A stretch of DNA of 12,460 nucleotides, taken from the NCBI GenBank assembly GCA_003833135.1, contig QZLH01000096.1, positions 97,009-109,468 on the forward strand, given 5' to 3'. Position 1 is the first letter of the stretch, and each line of letters starts with the position of its first letter. A program made the translations under genes and the position numbers. Shown here one piece after another: positions 7,895 through 12,460 of the stretch. Origin of the DNA: Oehlia diaphana (lineage: Eukaryota > Glomeromycota > Glomeromycetes > Glomerales > Glomeraceae). The notes beneath the pieces were generated by a model. The model saw only the letters and a list, made by a program, of their open reading frames with translations. It was not told the DNA's origin and searched no databases.

Positions 7895-7978
7895 GTAATA
7901 AAATTTTTTTTTCTTCTATCATTAATTTCATCTTCTAATAAGCAATCTAATTATTTTGTTTCTAATGTTTGTTAATAG
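7895..7978 (+). other. Intron 1 of the MULE transposase gene
   Basis: GTAATA ... TTAATAG, 84 nt, phase 0. It ends in two in-frame stops (TAA TAG at 7973-7978) immediately before GATTATGAAACAAGT, where acidic coding sequence begins. A CTAAT branch-point-like site lies near the 3' end (about 7962). Removing it joins NQSNQ to DYETSDNEDELVEL without a frame change. Confidence 0.7.
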
Positions 7979-9527
7979 GATTATGAAACAAGTGATAATG
8001 AAGATGAATTGGTTGAACTTACAGATTCTTTGGAATTGATTGCTGGACTAACCTTCAACAGCTGGGACGAATTTAAGAGTTGGATTAATAGATTTGCTTT
8101 AAAAGAAGGTTTTAGCTATAAAATCAGATCAAGTGAGAAGATTAAAAGCGTGATATAAAGGGTAGCCTATGAATGTATCAAATCAGGTTCAAATACTTTT
8201 CAAGTAATTTCTGATCCAACTAAAAGACATAATGCCAGTTCTTCAAAAACATCATGCTCTTGGAAACTTAATGTTAGTTACCTATCCAAAAACAAGTGGT
8301 ATTATAAAGATCAATTCTTTTAATAATGAATATAATCACTCACTTACTTCAATAGTTCATGAAATAGCACCATGATTTCAAAAATTAATGCCTGAAATGC
8401 TGGTGGATATTGAAAAGTATGTGATTCAAGGTCAAATAGACTCAGCATCTATTTATTCTTTACTTAAGCATGACTATTCAGATCAACCTATATATAAAAA
8501 GGATTTGTATAATGCGGTCTATCAATTTCATCAAAAAAATAACCCTGGAAATACAGATGTTTCCCAGATGTTTGAATTATTAATGCAATGGAAGGATTCC
8601 AATCCACTATAGATTGTAAAACTTCAGCTAGATCCTGTCTCAAGAAAACTAAAATCTCTCTTGTGAATGTTACTTATACAAAAGGAACTATATAACAAAT
8701 ACAATAATGTTACTATTATTGATACCACCTACAATATAAACAGATTTCAAATGATACTTTGCATCATAGCTGTAGTTGATAATAACTACAAGTCACGAAT
8801 TGTTGTAACTGCTATAATTGATGATGAAACACTAAATACATACCAATGGTTATTTGATGCTATTCTTACTGAAACAGGTATTTCTTCTGGAGTTATTTTT
8901 ACTGATTCAGATCCTTCTATAATTTAATCAATTAAAGAAATTTATGTAAATACCAAGCATCTATTGTGCATTTTTCATATTGATTTGAATCTTCGAAAAA
9001 AACTCAAGGAAAAATTAGAAAATAAATTTGAAGAATTTCACCATAAGTTCTATATATGCAGGAATTCTCTTTGTGAAGACCTATTTGAACTTCGATAGAA
9101 TCAATTAATTAATTAATATCTAGCAGCAGTAAAGTATTTGTCTGATACACTTTATATTAATAAAGAGTTTTGGGCAATACCTTGGATTTATAAAAGATTT
9201 ACTACTGGAGCACAAAGCACATAGAGAATTGAGTCAATCAACAGACATATACATGATAAAGTTGATCAAGCTACTTTATTATATGATTTACTACTTAGTA
9301 TCAAAGATCATGTTAGAAATAAAGAACACTTTGAATATTTTGAACTTGAATGAAATGCCATACCTACAATTGGTATGCCAATGCTAAATACAAGATTTTT
9401 TGGTTCTGTAGATAATGTTATGAAGGCTTTTTTAACGTTTATAATGCTTGAAAAACAAAGATCACAAATGAATTAGTCTGTATATTATGATATTAATCAA
9501 ATTACAGAATGGCAAAACTTAATAGAT

Positions 9528-9607
9528 GTAAGTGTTAAAGTTTTGGTTTTATTTGCTAGTGTTGATTATAATAAATTAATAATCTTAAACTAATAATTAC
9601 CTTATAG
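9528..9607 (+). other. Intron 2 of the MULE transposase gene
   Basis: GTAAGT (9528-9533) ... CTTATAG (9601-9607), 80 nt, with CTAAT at 9590-9594 as a good branch point. Upstream coding is in one frame (WQNLID) and downstream coding is in another (VEIDNEEISNGIREQEQ). Splicing at exactly these sites joins them in phase, which is strong evidence for a real intron. Confidence 0.85.
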
Positions 9608-9952
9608 GTGGAGATTGATAATGAAGAGATAAGCAATGGAATTAGGGAACAAGAACAAGATATTTGGCAAATTCTTTTCAAATTCTTGATTAAGAATATA
9701 CCATCAGAAGCAATCCTAGAAGTATGGTTTGTCTGAGCAACTGGAACTCAAGGAATTGGTCATTATATGGTTCTACTTAATGAAGGAATACATTTATGCA
9801 CTTATCTTCTCTTGATCAATAAAGGATTAATATGCCAGCATATTTTTCAAGTTGGTACTTATTCTCAACATACGGCATTTTACATGAATATTATTCCAAG
9901 TCGATGGTACCTAGATATTAATATTCAGTTAGATAATCTTTCTCCTATTTCG

Positions 9953-10027
9953 GTATGTGGTACACAAACAGAAAATAGAGTAGGAATAAAAAAAAATATT
10001 ACCTTTCAATACTTTTTTTCATTTCAG
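9953..10027 (+). other. Possible intron 3 of the MULE transposase gene
   Basis: GTATGT (9953-9958) and a pyrimidine-rich TTTTTTTCATTTCAG (10013-10027) are excellent fungal splice sites. The 75 nt are a multiple of three with no stop, so the frame is also open through it (VCGTQTENRVGIKK). Either reading is possible. The lower-complexity translation favours an intron slightly. Confidence 0.55.
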
Positions 10028-10536
10028 ATTGATTCACATGTTTCCAATTTGACTATAAAATCAACTAAAGCTATTTATGCAGAATTGTTTGGGTTATCAA
10101 AGAAAGCCATTGATTGTGCATTTAAAACCAATATGTAACATGAGTTGATAAATTTACTCAAATCTTTCATTTATGATACACATAATAAGAATGTTGAAAT
10201 TCAAGAAACTCAAGAAACCTTTACTGATATTAATAATCCTGCTATTACTAAACATAAAGGACGACTCCAAAAAGGTTTAAATCTAGTGTAGAAATTTTGG
10301 AAAAACGGATTTTAAAGGATAGTACAAAGGTTAATATGATAACAGACAACGTTATAGTAGAAGAGGAAACAAATAATACAAAAGGGTGAAAATGTGGAAA
10401 GTGCAAGCAATATGGATATTATGTGAAGATGTGTCAAAATAGTTGTTAGATTATAGCATGTATACGCACTTTTAATAGTATGTATATGCATGTATGTGCA
10501 TTTAAATTTTATAATAAAAATAATAAAAAAAATTTT

Positions 10537-10634
10537 GCGCATAATAAAAATATTATCACGTGATACATATTTAAACGCCTGAAAAAATCAATTTTTATTA
10601 ATCACGTAATGCTGTGTTTGAGACATCCGTGTAC
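10537..10634. repeat. MULE right terminal inverted repeat
   Basis: The reverse complement reads outward-in as GTACACGGATGTCTCAAAC, then TTACGTGATTAATAAA, GTTTAAAT, TCACGTGATAATA and TTTATTATGCG, matching the left end. It lies about 90 bp after the transposase stop. The 10450-10536 stretch between them is AT-rich with alternating ATGTATATGCATGTATGTGC-type sequence and no gene. Confidence 0.65.
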
Positions 10635-10937
10635 GAATAGAAATTGCCTTTTTAAAATTATTAAATGAAAATTAATTATAATATTTAAAAATAATTTATT
10701 TTGTGAAATATAAATTAATATTTTGATTTTTTTAAATTTAATAGTTGAATTGATTTGAAACTTATAGATTATTCATAAAATTTTCAAATCTGAATTATTA
10801 TTCAAATTTGGTAAATACATTAAAGGGAATCTGAATTTGATGCAAATTGTCTCTAAAAAATCAGATCAAATTTTTATTTAAAACTATTTGAATGAAAATT
10901 CAGGACAATTTCTAAAAAGCCTGATATTTAAACTAAT
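10635..10937. other. AT-rich intergenic sequence with one imperfect hairpin
   Basis: No coding sequence is visible. The only structure noted is an imperfect inverted repeat at 10785-10810 (CAAATCTGAATT / ATTCAAATTTG), with similar GAATCTGAATTTG words near 10828-10840. It could be part of an unrecognised old element. Confidence 0.45.
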
Positions 10938-10945
10938 ATTTAGCC
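10938..10945. repeat. Target-site duplication, left (element 10946-11425)
   Basis: ATTTAGCC, repeated exactly at 11426-11433, each copy directly touching an 11-bp inverted terminus. Confidence 0.88.
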
Positions 10946-11425
10946 TATACATGTTGCTGAAACTCGACAATTTCAGCATAATTTCAGGATTCGACCTTCG
11001 GCCAATCATTCTGAAATGAAACTTTGGTCGGAAGTCAAAAACTGAACTAAAATTTTCTGACCAGCATTATTGAATTTCAGCCCACATTAAAAGTTTGTGT
11101 ATCATTTGCGTAATACACAAAATTCTATCGCAGAAGCAAAATTTCTTTGTGTAATATTCTTACCTGGTGGCTAAATTTTTATCCAAAGTTATGCAGGCAT
11201 AATTCTGGCTGGCACTACAATGTTGGCCAGAATTACAAAAACTTTCATCTCCATTAAACAAAAATTATATTTCGAACTACGTAATAAAGATTTCGTCCAG
11301 ATTTTTGTACTCTGATTACAATTTCAGATTTTGGCTTGATTTTTGAATTTTGGCTGAGGTTTCAGACCTAAGTTTTGGACTTTCGGATTTGGCCATAATT
11401 TCGGAAAGTTGCGACAACATGTATA
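10946..11425. mobile_element. 480-bp non-autonomous element, 11-bp TIR, 8-bp TSD
   Basis: It begins TATACATGTTG and ends CAACATGTATA, perfect reverse complements; weaker pairing continues inward (G-AACT). It is bordered on both sides by ATTTAGCC. Internally it is rich in short CAGAATT / AATTTCGG / TTGGCT-type words in both orientations (for example CATAATTTCAGG at 10978 and CCATAATTTCGG at 11393), and is less AT-rich than its surroundings. No coding frame is seen. An 8-bp duplication fits hAT, P or related cut-and-paste families, but the terminus does not have the usual hAT CAG/TAG-G start, so the superfamily is open. Confidence 0.88.
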
Positions 11426-11433
11426 ATTTAGCC
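11426..11433. repeat. Target-site duplication, right (element 10946-11425)
   Basis: ATTTAGCC, identical to 10938-10945. Confidence 0.88.
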
Positions 11434-11557
11434 AAATAAAGTTAGCTATTTTGTTGCCTATTTTACCAAAAATAAAAATCTAAAGTAATGATTTGTTTCA
11501 ACATAAAAAGAGATAAAAAGAAAATTGTAGATATATATTAATTACTTTAGCTTAGCT

Positions 11558-12264
11558 AGAATTCTGAATAGGTTGACCAAATTCAGGTAATCTGGCAGGT
11601 TGACTTAAATTTATCAGGTTAGATTTAGCAATTGTGATTTTGCATCAGTTCAGATTGTAACATCAGTATAATTTGAATAATCTATTGATCTGAAACTAAT
11701 TAAAAATTTGCAAAAGTAGTTTTCATATCATTATATTGGAAAAAAATATTTTTACACCATTTTTTTCAATATTTTAATAAAAAACAGTGCAAAAATATAT
11801 TCTTCATATTGTTATTTAAAAAAAAAAAATAATGTGAAAACATTTTTTTCATATTGTTACATTAGAAAAAAAAATTTTCGCACCATTTTTTTGATATCTT
11901 ATTAAAAAATATTGCGAAAATATTTTTTCATATTGTTATATTAGAAAAAATATTTTCACATTATTTTTTTCAATATTTTAATAAAAAATAATGTGAAAAT
12001 GTATTTTAATAAAAATGATACAAAACCATTTTTTTCATATTGTTACATTAGAAAAAAATATTTTCACACTCTTTTTTTCAATATTTTAATAAAAATGTTA
12101 TAAGAACATTTTTTTTAATGTTTTAATAACCAAAATATTTCAGGTTTTAGGTTAAGTCAGGTCAAGCAGATAACCTAATATAACTTGACCTGATCTGATC
12201 TGAAAAAAAATTTCAGGTCAGGTTTATCAATTAACCTGACCTGATCTGATCCATTTAGAACTCT
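11558..12264. mobile_element. Non-autonomous TIR element, copy 2
   Basis: The ends are AGAATTC (11558-11564) and GAACTCT (12258-12264), one mismatch from perfect. The left subterminal block (GGTTGACCAAATTCAGGTAA, from 11571) is nearly identical to copy 1 at 1273. The right block (GATAACCTAATATAACTTGACCTGA near 12168) matches copy 1 near 1687 with one change. The middle differs: it is a different AT-rich repeat array, making this copy 707 bp against 471 bp. The right side also carries an extra TCAGGTTTATC..TTAACCTGACC block. No target duplication is obvious. No coding capacity. Confidence 0.8.
11720..12130. repeat. Irregular roughly 80-bp AT-rich repeats inside copy 2
   Basis: The word CATATTGTTATATTAGAAAAA or a close variant recurs at about 11724, 11805, 11850, 11929 and 12036. 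Each is followed by ATATTTTCACACCATTTTTTT and usually by CAATATTTTAATAAAAAATA-GTGAAAA. Spacing alternates near 45, 80 and 107 bp, so units were deleted or duplicated. GTGAAAAT and ATTTTCAC pair within units, so hairpins are possible here too. Confidence 0.7.
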
Positions 12265-12460
12265 TTATGCTGAAGAATTAATTGCATAATTGAAAAAAAA
12301 AAAAATAACTAACAAAAAAATACAACATTCTCATATTCAAAGTAAAGATGTTAGCCGTAACTGTAATATTAAGACACAGTGTCATATGTAATAGGTTGCA
12401 ACCTATCTACATTAAAAAGCAAAAGTTGTAATGCTGTAATTAGGTTGTAATGCCATAATT
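12265..12460. other. Terminal stretch with palindrome and short direct repeat
   Basis: No gene is visible. ATAGGTTGCAACCTAT (12391-12406) is a perfect 16-bp palindrome. GACACAGTGTC (12373-12383) is an inverted repeat around one base. GTTGTAATGCTGTAATT (12425-12441) is followed 19 bp later by GTTGTAATGCCATAATT (12444-12460). The window may cut another element here. Confidence 0.5.

Larger units (their letters stand above)
7517..10449 (+). pseudogene. MULE transposase (FAR1 finger, DDE domain, SWIM, zinc knuckle)
   Basis: A DNA transposase relic of about 900 codons. Start MFSNNNN at 7517. Exon 1 (to 7894) is Asn/Tyr/Asp-rich with SYD and PYD repeats. Next is a FAR1-type finger: SWDEFKSWINRFALKEGFSY, Cys 8174, Cys 8255, and HxH reading Y-N-H (8331-8339). 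The transposase domain has its triad: IDTTYN Asp 8721, FTDSDPS Asp 8904 (or 8910), QST-stop-RIESIN Glu 9231. The SWIM motif reads C-T-Y ... C-Q-H (9797-9841), missing one Cys. An AT-hook-like GRPPKR is broken by a frameshift near 10265. Last is a zinc knuckle C-x2-C-x4-Y-x4-C (10393-10434), His replaced by Tyr. Natural stop is TAG 10447. There are about 14 premature stops but only two frameshifts (8285, 10265). Confidence 0.9.
7339..10634 (+). mobile_element. Nearly full-length Mutator-like element (MULE)
   Basis: About 3.3 kb with a decayed transposase gene between degenerate inverted ends. The left end (7339-7451) and the reverse complement of the right end (10634-10537) share an ordered set of blocks: GTAYACGGRTGT, TTAYGTGAT-TAATAAA, GTTTAAAT, TCACGT-A, and TTTATT-TTGCG. 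Small gaps make the two sides 113 and 98 bp. The Mutator family usually has long TIRs and 9-11 bp target duplications. No clear duplication is seen here; AAATTG occurs at 7334-7339 and 10641-10646, but the TIR borders are too diverged to rely on it. The element lies downstream of the hAT relic and does not interrupt its readable part. Confidence 0.8.

Noticed and set aside
455..10449. Stop-codon reassignment (TAA/TAG as Gln, TGA as Trp) to explain interrupted frames
   Set aside because: TAG stands for both Gln and Trp, TGA for both Arg and Trp, and frameshifts and lost catalytic residues occur too. Decay explains all of it.
1..12460. A novel functional system, host gene, tRNA or rRNA
   Set aside because: All coding of reasonable length is accounted for by LINE, hAT and MULE relics; the rest is repeats or featureless AT-rich DNA. 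No tRNA-like cloverleaf or rRNA segment was recognised by eye.

Overview
The window is eukaryotic, about three-quarters A+T by eye, and holds no intact gene. It is a nest of decayed transposable elements. The protein remnants, the short GT-AG introns and the base composition look like an arbuscular mycorrhizal fungus (Glomeromycotina, Rhizophagus-like). That assignment rests on remembered similarity of the LINE, hAT and MULE proteins, not on a search.

Layout: 1-454 is AT-rich with a degenerate tandem repeat of about 147 bp. From about 455 to 6756 lies one old non-LTR retrotransposon (LINE), plus strand, readable as endonuclease, reverse transcriptase, RNase H and a C-terminal CCHC-type zinc motif, but broken by many stops and frameshifts. 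At least three later insertions split it: an unclassified piece (about 841-1075), a TIR element with hairpin-forming 52-bp tandem repeats (1261-1731), and a 175-bp MITE (4206-4380) with a perfect 10-bp target-site duplication.

At 6831-7236 is the C-terminal end of a hAT transposase. At 7339-10634 is a nearly full-length MULE: degenerate terminal inverted repeats, an Asn/Tyr/Asp-rich leader, FAR1-type zinc finger, DDE transposase domain, SWIM motif, broken AT-hook-like segment and zinc knuckle, with two well supported introns and one possible intron. At 10946-11425 is a 480-bp non-autonomous element with an 11-bp TIR and a perfect 8-bp target-site duplication. At 11558-12264 is a second copy of the family found at 1261-1731. 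The last 200 bp hold a perfect 16-bp palindrome and short repeats.

The elements do not work together; they are layered insertions. The unifying signal is how they decayed: nearly all premature stops read as single C-to-T or G-to-A changes (CAA/CAG/CGA/TGG to stop), and several metal-ligand residues were lost the same way (Asp to Asn, His to Tyr, Cys to Tyr). I see no host gene, tRNA, rRNA, CRISPR array or clearly new functional system. The best-supported new items are the three TIR element families and the mutation pattern.
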